Of a DNA stretch of 64,000 nucleotides, positions 1-12,500 are shown piece by piece. Source of the DNA: Paracyclopina nana (Eukaryota; Arthropoda; Copepoda; Cyclopoida; Cyclopettidae); assembly GCA_019096065.1 (NCBI GenBank), contig JAGUCH010000008.1, forward strand, positions 3,353,001 to 3,417,000, in the 5' to 3' direction. Positions within the stretch are counted from its first letter, which is position 1, and each line of letters starts with the position of its first letter. The notes beneath the pieces were generated by a model. It worked only from the letters and a program-made list of their open reading frames with translations. It ran no database searches and had not been told where the DNA came from. Position numbers and translations under genes: made by a program.

Positions 1-666
1 TCTCACTTTTACGATTAGCCATAAAACTCGGCCAATATATGACTGCTATATGGTACCTTTAAGTGTTCGATATGCACGTACCTTGCAGATATGGTGATCG
101 CGTTGCATTCGTTTTCCATCTTCTTTATGGTCACACCACAGCAAGTTGTGCAAATTTTATTTGACAGGCGCAATTAAGGATTTCACGACTCTTGAAGCGA
201 TAAAGAGTCACGTAAAAGTGCATTCGCACGATAAAAACGAGTTAGACGACGTCATTTGTTTGATTTAGCCGAGAGTGGAGCTCGAAAAGGGAAAATTCAG
301 GCATGAAATTGTTCGCCAGTTTCATTAATCGAAGGCAAATGCCTGGTAAATAGCTAGAAAGAAAACTGAAACGGCCGAGGAATTTAAGAATGCCATAAAA
401 GATTCCAAAGAGTAGCTGTTGAGAGCATAAAATTGATGGCGTTCTCGTCATACTGATACGATCGGGCCATTTTTTCGACGTGCCATCATCTTCCAGCTGC
501 CGATTACAAACGTAAACAAAAACAATAATAAAAAAAATGTCGCGAAAACGCGCGGGAGAAACCTTGAAAATTGGAATAAAAGCTTTTGGCCGTGTGCAGT
601 AAAAAAAGGATTATGTGTATTCTTGTTTTTTGCTCGAATTCAACTCGCATTCTTGTCATTTTTCAG
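1..666. other. Upstream intron of the klg-like gene (no gene seen)
   Basis: This is non-coding sequence ending in a pyrimidine-rich acceptor (TTTTTCAG at 659-666) directly before the first recognisable immunoglobulin exon. The following exon needs one base from an earlier exon, so the stretch is probably the 3' end of an intron whose 5' exons (signal peptide and first half of Ig1) lie outside the window. I see no convincing coding or RNA feature in it. Confidence 0.6.
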
Positions 667-3600
667 AGGGATTTGTGCTGCTTTGGAAAAAAGGCGACGA
701 TTTCGTGGCTGTTGGAGGTCGCATCGTCAACCCCGGAGATTCGCGGCTCCAATTAGTCAAGGAAGCAAACGGCAACACCCTGGTGATTTCTTTGGCCGAA
801 GAATCCGATGCTGGCGACTACACTTGCCAAGTGTCCACCTATAAGCCCATTGAGATCAAGCACTCCGTCAAGATTAGAGGTATGTGTGTGTCTTGTCTAA
901 CAGGTCATAAATTGAGGAATGCACTACTACTACTTCTAAGACACCCCCAATGACTGATGGACAAACTTTAAATGGCTTTCTACCCTAAAAGGCATATATA
1001 GTATAGCTGTCCGGAATTAGTTTTGCCCAAAGACTACATAGAACAACTACTTCCCCTCCTCAATGAAAGTTTTTCGCTTTAATTGGACCCACCCGAATCG
1101 CTGGCTACTTTTGTTGTTTCTGTTGCTGATATACAGGGTGTGTCTGAGATCTCGGGGCTGACCGAAATATGAGGAATACTGAGTAGATTGCCGTGAAATG
1201 AGCATGACTAGGAGCGTTTTGCATAATAGTCCTGAATAATTACAACCTCTGAAGTGGAAGTTTCTACCTTGTGTAGCTTCTGGATATTGGAATTAGCTAA
1301 ACGACCTAGTACTACTATGTTGTGTAATCCAATTCAGGGAACAGCAAAAGTTTGGCAGTTTTGTTGCGCGAGTTTTCTTCATTTTAGATACTACAAAAGC
1401 TGCAGGGGGAAATTCGTGTCACCGCGGCGCGGCGCCCCTAACTCAATAGAAAACAGCCCACAATGCAGAAATGAAAAGCAGGAAAATGAGACAGAGAACA
1501 TTGCCACCAATTTTTTTCCAAGGAAAAAGACAACTCTTTGTATCATGGAAAATCTTGGCTGGCGGAGAAAAGCTCATTTTTATGGCCTAGAAGCTATCTT
1601 TGCCCTCAATCGATCCTGAAGTCTGAATAGCACTGATAAAGGCTTTTACAAGCCATAAAAGCCGTGCATATAGTGTGTCCACCATTTTTGCTGGAGACAA
1701 ACGCTTCCCAAGGATCAGTCATTGCAGCAGAGGTCGATTTTTCCAAATCATGGATGAGTGGGCTGCTTACACGAGATAAGACGGGGATTCTTCCTGCTAG
1801 TCAAATTTACTTAGCATTGTGGTGGAATCGTTTCTTGTGCACTATTTTCTCCCTAACAAGAATACTGGGGGGAAGTAGAAGCTCTTCCCACTGTAGCAGC
1901 ACATCCCCACCGAATTCACTGTTGTGTACATAATTTGCTCAAAAAGTCCCCAACCCCATGATGGAAGTCTATGTTGCATATAAAGTTTTCTTCCAGTATT
2001 GCTCTGTGCTCTGGAATTAGCATGCAAATTTGAAAGGAGCCTCCCCTTCCTCCTCGAAGAAGCCCCATCTCATATTCGAAAATGGTGTTGTGGATGATGT
2101 TAAGATTCACACTTCATCAAATTCAAAAAAGTTCCTCTTCCTTCCGGAATTAGTTGTGTTCTTACTCGACCGAGGCAAATCTCTCCCAAGTACAAGAAAT
2201 AACAAAGGGTGCATTGAGAAAACTAGGGCTTGAACGAGTTGACAGGGTGGAACTAATCGTGTTAGACACTTCAATCGTCCATGTGACACTTTTTGAACTT
2301 TCGAGACAGTTTAAATTGGCATTATTTGCATTTTGGGCTAGAGTTTACTTTGCGCTCCACCTGTCATCATGGTCCCGTCAATTACTCGCGACCAGTTTCC
2401 ATTAATTCTGCTCGTGTAGCAGACGATTGACTACAGAGACAAAAAGATGGTGAAAAATTATTGAGTGTTGAAAGAGCTGGAGCATTTGCTGCGAACAGCA
2501 GCCCCAATAGTGAAAAAATCCAAGCAGTCAGCTAGAGAACGATAAATATCAGTCTTTTGTTCGTTTCCAATGCTGTTGGTAACGAACTCGTAGGTTGTGT
2601 TTTTTCATATTTCTTGGTGATAGCAATAGAAACATTGGATTTTTTATTTAAGAGCCATAAGTGAAATTGGACTTGGCCATATTTGACTATTGGAGGAAAC
2701 GAACTTTTTTGTGATTCTTTATTTAACTAATAGATTTTCTCTCAGCGACTAGACTCGTACGAAATAAGCAATTGTGTATTCCAGCTGCAGCAGAAATCTA
2801 GGGGAATTTCATTATAATGGCTGGTCTCACTAATTAGTGAACCCTTGCCCGCTCATCTCAAAGTTTGATCTGCGCACTGTCACTCGTCTAGTCCCTTTGT
2901 TCCAGATTTGCTGGCCTGTCAAGTCATCGACTGAATTCAAATATGTCGTTTTATTTGCTCTCGAATCCACTGCAGTAGTGGTAGTACATTTACGAGTCTG
3001 GTGGCCTAGCTGTCGTCATGTTTTCCTCTAATCCACTTAAGTATTCTCCCCCTTTTGACGAGCACGTCGCATAAACCCTTTTCATTCATTATGGATTGTG
3101 GGAACGTTTTTCGCTCGTATTTTGGTCAAAATAGGCTCATCCTCGTCGTCGTCCGTCCCATGGATTATAATGATTTTTCTGGTGTGGCAGTATTATTGCA
3201 GTATCGAGTGTCACGTGCGATGATGGATGGAGATGCCGGGACACAATGGAGTTTTGATTGGCAATTCGAGACTACTTCCATTGGAAGTGCTCCGTAACAG
3301 CAGCATATTCTTTAGATAATTGGATGCGCTCTCCTGTTTCACTTCGGGGGCCAAACAGCCTGAAAATGGCTGGTGATGATTCATAAGATTGATCTCATCG
3401 AGGGTGCGTTTGTCACACGAGCAAAATGCCACCTTTCACGACAACGCGCATTCATATCAAATTACTCGAATTGCTTTCACCAATAGATGCAAAATTAGAT
3501 ACGACAATTCCCATGTGGGCTCCCTTTTTTCAGCAGCCATTTCAAACATTATCGTTATCGATTACTTGGAAATATTTGACCGGCTCATTTTTCACTGTCA

Positions 3601-6600
3601 GCAACTTGTCAACATAAAGAACGTTTAATGGTGCTCAGTATGTAACACCTGTTTTTGTTAGCTGCCTCTTCATCTGTTGTTGCTCAAGATTTTCTCCCCT
3701 CGCCATGCATCTTCTTCTTCTTCCACTGTCTGTATTTTGGCTGGATGCTCTGGGATATTTCATATTAGTAATGTCCACTTCATTTCTCGAGTCACTTTCT
3801 GGCTTCTATTGAGGGGTGGAACTTGTGGAGCTTTCTCTCCTGGGGTCAAGCTTCATACTAATTTGTGTAACACAACACCCTCGGAATTTCTTGCAAGCTA
3901 AGCATGGCAGTGATGGCATCCGAGCAATGCTCCGATTTATTCAGAAATTCAGTTTCGGAAGTGAAGCTCGTCAAATAAAACCAGTCTGGTAACCTAAGAG
4001 GGTGCTTCCGAAATCAGAGCATGAAATGGCCTCATTAAATGGCTTATTCGGTCAGGTTTCATTAACAGCTTCTGTGTGTGCTTTGCTCAGGTAGAAAAAA
4101 CAGTCGCGTGCTGTTGTTGCTCAAAACAACTGCTGACAGAGGGTCGGTTTTCTGCTTCTTTTGGTGGGATTTGGTCAAAATCTAATTTCCTCTGGAGAGC
4201 ACCTCCGGTTTTCTCCTACAGTAATGTGGCCACATTATTTTGTAATAACAACATTGTCAGTTTTGATAAATACTAATAGGTAGTTTACATTTGGGGTGGA
4301 TGGTGGTTGTTGCGGTGTGCGGAAAGGGGGCGGGTAGATAATGCATATAAATAGCGCCATAAGCAACTAATATGAGGGTGAGTTCTACTCTGCAGCCATT
4401 TCAGCTCGTTTCACCTGTAATGATTCAGCTTTTTCCTTTTTTTAACCTTCTATTAAGGAAGGATGCATCGGCTTTGTTAATTAGTCGCAGGATCGATGTA
4501 TCAGCAGAAAATTATGTCAAATCATCAAGCTGCTTGCTGGCATCATCCTCAATTTTTAATTAGAACTTCTCCTTATAGTAGTAAATACTAGCGCACATAA
4601 AGCAAGACCAGCTAATCCCGAAAGAAAAGCTGCTACAATAAGGCTTTGTTTTTCCAAGAATTACCTCATAGCTGTTCTTTTCTTGGGAGGGTGGAAATAA
4701 TTCCATTTTTCAATGAAAATGTATATAAATTGTCACAGTTATACGTATATAAAACAATTATTTATTGGAGCAAAGAAGCAACAAGCATAGGAACAAAAAA
4801 AAGTGAAAAATGTTGGTAAAACAATTATGGTCTAGTGAGCATGCTCGGCTAACGGAGAAAAGTTTTACTATATACTTGCTCCCCCCCTAAATATAGGGCT
4901 GCTTCCTCCAGCCAGGAGATTTTGGAGCAACTTTATATTCCAATTCGGAACTAGACCTTCATTTCGTCTGAGAGTAGAAGAAGAAGTTATTTGGCATGAC
5001 CAAGAATGCAACAGCTGTAATAGAACTCATTCCATGCAACAAAAAGCTTTTAGCCCGAGCCTTGATGGAAAAGCAGTTTTGCGTGTTTTCCATTCAAGAC
5101 AAAAATGTAGCCAGGGAAGCAGAACAAGTTCTCTTGATTGGCGATGCTGCTTTAAGCACCAACACCTGGAGTCAAAGCTAAACTCTCTCTTGGAACATTA
5201 TATGAGCTTGAAAAATAGTATCTTGTTCTTTTTTCATTTTGAAAATCTTCTCAATTGTCAGTGGCAGGATGATGGCACTCGTGATAACAACAACAAGTCT
5301 GAAAAATGATGACCTTTGTCAATTGCCAGCATGAAGGGTGCTAAAGAGTTGGTGGCTGTTGTTAAATAAGTAGAGGGCGGATGTGAAATCATTGTCATTG
5401 CTGCTGCTGTAGTAGTAAAAAGCAGAATTTTGCTGTAAACAATGGAAGGAACCATGGTTGCCTGAGCAAAACAAAGAGATCATCGAGTTTTGCTCCATAG
5501 CAGCAGCACCTGCTCCCCTTTACTCTTGACCAAGCCTTATTAATGCTCCAGCGTGAATTGGCAAGTTTCTCATATGTGCTAGCATATACTAAAGTTGGTG
5601 ATAAATGATGCTTGCTGAATCTTGACAAACAACAGCGTTAGTAGAACAATCCTTTGATATCATCCGTCAATTACACTTTCCTCCCCCACAATGATAAATG
5701 GACGATTCCACTCTTGGGAAATAACAAAATGGCGCAGCCTACTTTAAGAAGTCGATTTTGCCAATTACACCCCTTTCTGACTCGCTTTGTACTGCTATAA
5801 CGTACAAGGTTCACATTTCAATCTGGAATAAAAAGCCAGCTCGTTTGGATTGAATTTCCCTGAGGAGGAGAGGAAGTGAACAAGATCATAAAAAGCTACA
5901 ATGTGGAAGCAAGCAAAGCTAGGTCTAGCTGAATTTGAAAAGCTCGGAAATGATAGGATCAGATTACAGCATTCGTGCATACACCGTCCTGGCATAAACG
6001 TCTAATTGTAATCAAAATGTGTCTTGGCCCGAGTTTGCAACAAAGAGCTAGAAAAGGTACAATAGACATATTTTGCCACTCGTTGGCATGAAATGCGAAG
6101 CCAGTACACATCAGTCGTCCATGCTGGAATTCTTATCTCAATTAGATCATCGAGATAACATTTGCCATATGCTAAGCACTGCAAAAAAGGTTTTGCATGC
6201 AAAGGTCAACAAACCTTTTGCATATTGCGAAAATGCTGGCTATATGATAGGAAGTTGCGGGTTTCCCAAGCTCATTTGGAAGAAAGTCATTCATTTGATG
6301 TTCAGCATCATCATTAGCTGGCAACCAATCTCGTCTATCGATTTTCTGACAAAATCTGGCCGAAATCCAGCGTGGGACGACGACGACGACGGTGATGACA
6401 CTTTCTAATTACTTTTCCAGTTTGCCTTTTCAGTTCGCCATGGATCATTGGCTGAATTAATTTTCGAAAAGGCTTGCTTTGCCTGCTTTGTCATTGCGTT
6501 GATTCAGTAATAAAAGGTCGGTTTTCTGCATTCATCCTATATAGTGAAGGGAAAAGTTGTCAGATCATTACAGCTCCAATCTAGAATGATGATGCCAAAG

Positions 6601-9564
6601 ACTGGCACGTGAAATTGGTGAAGCGTTAGCGACTAATGACATTAATAGCAAGCTAAAAGGAAGTTGCAAATCATAACAACAACTTTATTTGGTGGTGCCA
6701 AAACCACCCAAGTCATCCTTGTTTTCACTGTTGGGGGCGTGGTCGCCCTAATAGGGTCAAAAGCATCATAATCACTATAAATTGGAGGATGATTTGGAGC
6801 ATTTTCCAGATCCTTATCATTCATGTCCTCTTTCGTATTTTTTCAGTTAAACCTGAGGTGAGGCCTGTCCCCGATAATGGCATTATTGTGGCGGTGACCG
6901 GAGACTCGGTGACCCTTGCTTGCGAGGTCACCAGAGGATCGCCAACGCCTGAAATGACCTGGCATAGGAAAGAGAGGAAAATGCCCACTGGTGAAGACTC
7001 GATTCGGGGCCTCTCCTTGACTTACACAGCTGTGACTCGTCACCACTCTGGAATTTACATTTGTGCTGGCGATAACGGATTCGGTGAACCCACCACAGCA
7101 AATTTGAAATTGGACGTTCAACGTGAGTTGCTAATTATCTGATTGCCAATTAGCAAGGTGGCTTTAATGTCCGAGGAATGCCAAAAATGATAGATGGGAT
7201 TGTTGGAAGACAAAAAGAATGTTTTTCAACAGAGATTTACAATGTAGATAGATTTTTAAATGCTCTTTGCTCAGACTTTCAATTAGAGATAATTACAAGC
7301 TGGGAAAATTCATCAGTCTACATAAACGTGATTCCAATTGAAAAGTAGCTGAGGATTTGACTTCTCTAAGTACCACATATGAAAAGGTGTCATTAATGAT
7401 ACATTTTTGAGCCTTGTTGAATTAATTTCCTACTTTAGAAGGAGGTAGAAAATTGGATTAGGCCACAAAAAGTCAGCATAACTTTTCGCAGTATTTTGAG
7501 GCTGGTCAAAACTTTCCTGGCTGCCGCCAGGAAAAACCATCACTCAGAACTTCTTTTTTTTTGGGCTTAGCCAACATATGGAATTTTTATCATGTCCACA
7601 CTTCTTATTTGAGGGAACTCTCGTCAGCACTTTTAGCCCACAAAACTGGGAACCCAGCAAAAAAGAGAGAAAGAGGAAGAAGACCTTAGGGCCATAGTAT
7701 ATGTACCATAGGATTAAGCACACCAGCTTGACCATTTTTATTGTTGCAGATAAGCCCGAAATTGAGCAAGAGGAGACCTTTATTCATACTGGTGAGGGCG
7801 ACCAAACCGAGGTGATTTGCATCGTTCACTCCTCACCACGTGCAGAAGTGACATGGTATAAGGACAGTGCTCCTGTGGACGAAAACAGTGGCTCTTTCTT
7901 GATGAATCAGCATGGAAACAGACATACCCTCACCATTCCCGCGGTGGACAGCTCCAAGTTTGGAAAGTACTCTTGCAGAGCTCAAAATCAGTATGGAGAG
8001 GACCAGAAAACAACCGAAGTGTCAGGTAACAACGCCCCTCCAATTTATTTGTTGGTTGCTCATAAATTAAGACTTTGCACCTAGCTACACAGCAACAGTT
8101 ACAACACCCCCTTCCTTCCTCTTTTTAATAGCCATTACACCTCATTGCTAAGCTCCTATAGAACGTACAACTGGAAGGAAAAATACCAGCTTTTACAAGT
8201 TGTCAATTTCCTCATGTATGTAGAGAATTGGGTAAGAGTTTTACTTCAGGAGGTTCTTCAGAGCTATTTTGAGCTTTGAGGGGAAGCGAGTGGGTTTATG
8301 TACTAATGCGCTGCAAATTTCTGCTGTATTTTGTACAAAATTGGAGATAAAGCGTGAATTTCTAGCTAGCAAAGATATAAATCTCCTAGCTAAAACTAGA
8401 GGTATAGAATGTATAGAACAAGAAGGAGAAATGAGAGAGATGCAGTTGTCATCAAGCAACCGAGAACCTCTTTGTGCTAATGTCTTGCCATAAATCCTGG
8501 CTGCCTACCAAAGGCCATAAAATGCAGACTTCCCCATCACATAAAGTGGGCAAAATTGACCTCCTTTTTTTCAATTGTTTTTGACGCATGTGCTAAAAAA
8601 GGTTTTCCTTTCCACTTGCAGGCAAAGCTGAGCCAGCTCTGATCAAGTCGGATCCAAAGGGAGTGGAATATGACCGATTCTCGTTGGAATGGACAGCTCG
8701 CAGTCTCTCCCCCGTGTCCAGCTTCAGAGTTGAATACAAAATGATGAGCGATGAGGAATGGAAAGATGTCGAGGTGGAAGCTTACCAATTGCCCACCGAG
8801 GAAAGCACCTACGCAGGAACTGCAATGATCTCTGGTCTCAATCCTGCCACAGTCTACTTGACCAAAGTCTCGAGTCGCAATGCTTATGGCTACAGTAATC
8901 CCAGCCAGGTCTTTAAATTTGCCACCAGGGGTGCAGGTAATGAGTCATAATGGAAAAGCTGTCAGCACTTCTCAGAATTTGTGCTGCATTATGCATAATC
9001 TTGTAACTTAAGCTTTTTTCTCGGGTTTTTTCCCTTTTTGCTAGCATAATGATAATGGAGAAACAAAGCAAGAATTATTGCCTTGTTCAAAGATGGCCCT
9101 TTCCCCCCTTTGTATTTTTTAATTACAGGGTAGTGTCTTTAGCAAAAAACGACAGCAAAATTAATATGAGGATGATGGCCCCAGAGGCTATTGACCCTTG
9201 AGTCCATAAAAGTTTTGAGGGGTCCAATTTTAGGCCCATTTGCCAAGGTTTAACGCGCGCGTACACAAATGGGATCTCACATGCCAAGCCTTTTTTTCTA
9301 CTCAAGTTTTTATTTTCAAATGGGGTCCACCACTCAACACTTTTTGCCGCCAACCATCAATAAAGTGCGAAGCAATTGGATTAAGTGTAGTATTAAAGTA
9401 TGCTAATGGCTTAGCTGGAAAAAACCTCAACATGCTTTTTTGCTTCCTTTACAGATCCAGTGCAAAAACCCATTACTGGCAGTGGGGCTGTGCCAATCAA
9501 TCACTGTGTCAGTGTAGTATTAGCTCTCTGCTCAACCTGGCTAACTTTGTATTTGTTGCACTAG
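667..9564 (+). CDS. klg: Klingon-like Ig/fibronectin-III cell adhesion protein, 3' part
   Basis: Five exons are visible: 667-879, 6847-7122, 7750-8025, 8622-8936 and 9455-9564 (stop TAG 9562-9564). All junctions are phase 1, as is typical of Ig-superfamily genes. Exon 1 holds the second half of Ig1, with the C-strand Trp (LLWKKG) and DAGDYTC. Exon 2 is a full Ig domain (LACEV, MTWHRK, SGIYICAG). Exon 3 is a third Ig domain (VICIV, VTWYKD, FGKYSCRA). Exon 4 is one fibronectin type III domain (FSLEWTA, FRVEYK, LNPATVY). Exon 5 encodes a short linker and a hydrophobic C-terminus (VSVVLALCSTWLTLYLLH) with no cytoplasmic tail, which looks like a GPI-attachment signal. Three Ig domains plus one FnIII and GPI anchoring match Drosophila Klingon and its relatives, which act in neuronal differentiation and adhesion. 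The visible part is 395 aa; the signal peptide and the first Cys of Ig1 lie upstream of the window. Orthology to klg itself rather than a paralogue is my inference. Confidence 0.85.
880..6846 (+). other. Large intron of the klg-like gene
   Basis: This 6-kb intron runs from the donor GTATGT at 880 to the acceptor TTTTTTCAG ending at 6846. I see no coding exon that fits the phase-1 pattern. It contains an ACAGGGTGTG motif near 1132 of the kind found at the ends of some arthropod transposons, with no partner that I could find, and a short GAC run near 6375. Confidence 0.6.
7123..7749 (+). other. Intron between Ig2 and Ig3 of the klg-like gene
   Basis: The donor is GTGAGT at 7123 and the acceptor is TTGTTGCAG ending at 7749. 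I see nothing else in it. Confidence 0.7.
8026..8621 (+). other. Intron between Ig3 and FnIII of the klg-like gene
   Basis: The donor is GTAACA at 8026 and the acceptor is CCACTTGCAG ending at 8621. I see no other feature. Confidence 0.7.
8937..9454 (+). other. Last intron of the klg-like gene
   Basis: The donor is GTAATG at 8937 and the acceptor is TTCCTTTACAG ending at 9454. It separates the FnIII exon from the terminal exon carrying the hydrophobic tail. No other feature is seen. Confidence 0.7.
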
Positions 9565-12500
9565 TAGCCCTGATTGCCCACAAGATGCATCAGACTCTAT
9601 GGTCTCCAGAAGGAAAGACACATCAAAAAAGTCCTGTGTTCATTCAGTGCAACAATGCAATTCCTGCTACTACTTGTGTGTACGTACTACTTCAGAAGGA
9701 GCAACAGCAATTTATACAGTGCTGTTGTTGCAAGACACTTGGAATTAAGTGCAGTGATACATTTTCATGAGTGGAAGATAAAAATGACGAGATGAAGCCC
9801 TCCCCGGCCCCGAAAAAATAATTACTATTGTGTGAGCTTACTACTACAGTTTTTAACCATTATTTCACTAGCTCGTCTCTTCTGATGTGTAGCCATTTGT
9901 CTTCATCATAACCTCAGAGAGTAACTCTGGAATTTATGAAATTTACCTTAGAGGCTTTTTGGTTGATTAGCATACTGTGCAAATAAGTGCTGCTGCTACT
10001 GCTGCCACCAACATCGTTTGATTTCCCCCCTCCATCCTAGCTAGCTGCTTCTGAAAGAAATTGTATGCAAATTGGAAAAATTGTGACAAAACCGCCGCGG
10101 CCATCAAGAAGATGAAAAAGCAACCGAAGAAGACTGAGATGAGTTATTCATCACAGCTAAATAAGTAATCAAACGTGTGTACCTCTTTCCCGTCATCATA
10201 CGAAGAGACTAAAAACAGTGTTGTACCATAGCCCCATTTTTGACATAATTTATAGTCAGCAGACATCATTAGCAGACACGAGAATTGAGCCACGTGGTGT
10301 TGCTCTTACGTAAGATACGCATATACGTAAGCAACCCCAATCGCTCGCGCAGTTACGATTATGATTATTGCCCTTTTCAACAAGAAAATAAATGTGCTTC
10401 TTCAGACATACTACAGCAAAAAAACATGAATTCACCACTCGTCTCTCTCTCTCTGCTGCAATATAATGAAAAAAATCCACGCGAAGGAATGCCGAGCATG
10501 AAAATATGATCCTGAGGTTTTTTAATGACCAAAAGTCACTGGGTCGTTTTCAACATAACAAAAGAGAAGCTTGGCCATTTTTTCCACTTCAAAGCATTTT
10601 ATCAGCAGCCAGCTTTTGTCCACTGTGGAGTCGTGAGTTGCCGATAATGGTGTTTAGTTTATGGCATCTCAAAGCAGAAGAAGGTGAGCCCTGTCGAATA
10701 GAGCAAATTGGCTTGGAAACGAAGACCTAGGCTGCATTGTTTCTTATCTTAAGTTTATCGCTACTAGCCTCTTAGCATGCTCCACATGGTTGGAAAGAAA
10801 ACGCTTTAGGCCCGCTTTTTCTAGCACTTTTTTCGCCGAGCCCCACAATAATACACTAGTAGGTCCTAAGCACGAAAATCAAAGCATTTCGACGAAGATG
10901 AAGTTCATCCATTTTCTTTTGGGGCTCCCCCGCTGCTGCAAGCCTCCGGTCAACACGTAAGCACAAAGGGAGAAAATTAAGGTAATCAAAAGGCCAACTT
11001 AAATACATATATTCTGCCAGAATTTGGTGTTTGATTCTGACTTCTGAATGGAATATTGTGCCAGAGTGGGAATAAGTGGGAAAATCCCCAGAGTGAAATG
11101 GCCTTCTTATTTTAGTGCAGGCGGGCCTCATTTATTCCGAAAGGCCCCCTGCTTGAGTTCTCTGTTCACAATATTGTTTGGTGAATCCCCTCAGGCCCGC
11201 AGAAATGTAATACAAACATCATATGATAAATCCACTCGAATTGATCGTGCAGCTTTTCAGCATCAAGACCATTTTTAGCACTTACTTGCGAACCTTTTAT
11301 GAGTAAGACGCCAAATGTGAACAGCCCATTAACTAACATATCAAAAACTGCATTCCAAACTGTTAATATACAAGAATAAAAAATTGTTTTCATTTATAGC
11401 AGCTTGGCAACAGAACAAAACAGTTTTTGGCTCTGATAATCATCGATTTCTGGAGTCATTTTTAAGACAGCTTCAAATAGTAATGGTAGGCCATTTTCAT
11501 CATGAAATCACTGTTGCGTTCATTCGAATTTGCATACGTATATTGGATGAAAATGCTCGCCAGCCAAACAAAGCAACTCAAGATTTGACAGACACAAAAT
11601 CAGATTTGGCTATGCAAAAAAAGTCTTCATGATACTACAAGAAGAGGTCAATGATCCCTCATAATAAAGACACTTAAAAGTTTATGCAAAGTGCACATTA
11701 GAGGCTTTTACGATTCGAGCATGGATCATTTAAGAAATCAAGGCAAATATGCACACGAGTGGTTAAAAAAATGGCGGAAAAGGGGCACGTTTTGCCCAAT
11801 GTGCATCTCATATATAATTGTCGTCTTTTAAAGGTCACAGCTGAAAACATGCATGTATACAACGAATGTAGCGTTTGTCATTTTCAATTCATCTATTCAG
11901 TTAGCAAATGCAAAAAGCTGCTGCTACATGCACATACACAATAGAGGGTGTTTCAAATGCATGTCACATACTCAAATATGTATGGGAAACTTGTAATAAA
12001 CAAGTAAACATTCATATACGAGATATTATTGGGTAGAAGAAAGCCCATAGAGGAAATGGCAGAAAAAAACTGATCGATTGTGCACTGCACTAAAACATGC
12101 CCAGCCAAAACTTTCACATATAGCATACCCAAGCTTGATAAATCGGTAACAACTTTTAATTGCAGAAAAAAGTCAATTAACTCCACTGACAGTTGCAATA
12201 ATTGATTGTTGCTGAAACGAAAAAGAAATTGGGTAATAATAATGGTCGAAAAAAAATGGCTCAAGAAGCCCCAGGAATATATTGCCCTTTAGGTAATTTA
12301 TACAGAATCCAAAAAGTGAAAATAGAGCCATTTTCCTGATACCAAAATGCATTTATTTCAACGCTCGCCTTGATCATCATCATTACAGAAAACCTGTGAT
12401 GAAGGCATATTTTGTATCCACTACAGAAGTGTCGGCAAAAAATAATAAGTGATACCCATGCTAACACGAAAGAAAACGTGAAGTAGTCATCTCGTATTAT

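Noticed and set aside
1130..1145. Transposon end (ACAGGGTGTG)
   Set aside because: The motif resembles ends of some arthropod elements, but I found no inverted or direct partner, target-site duplication or coding region nearby.
9240..9770. 176-codon plus-strand frame overlapping the last klg exon
   Set aside because: The terminal exon of the klg-like gene explains this stretch in another frame. The long frame starts in an intron and has no features.
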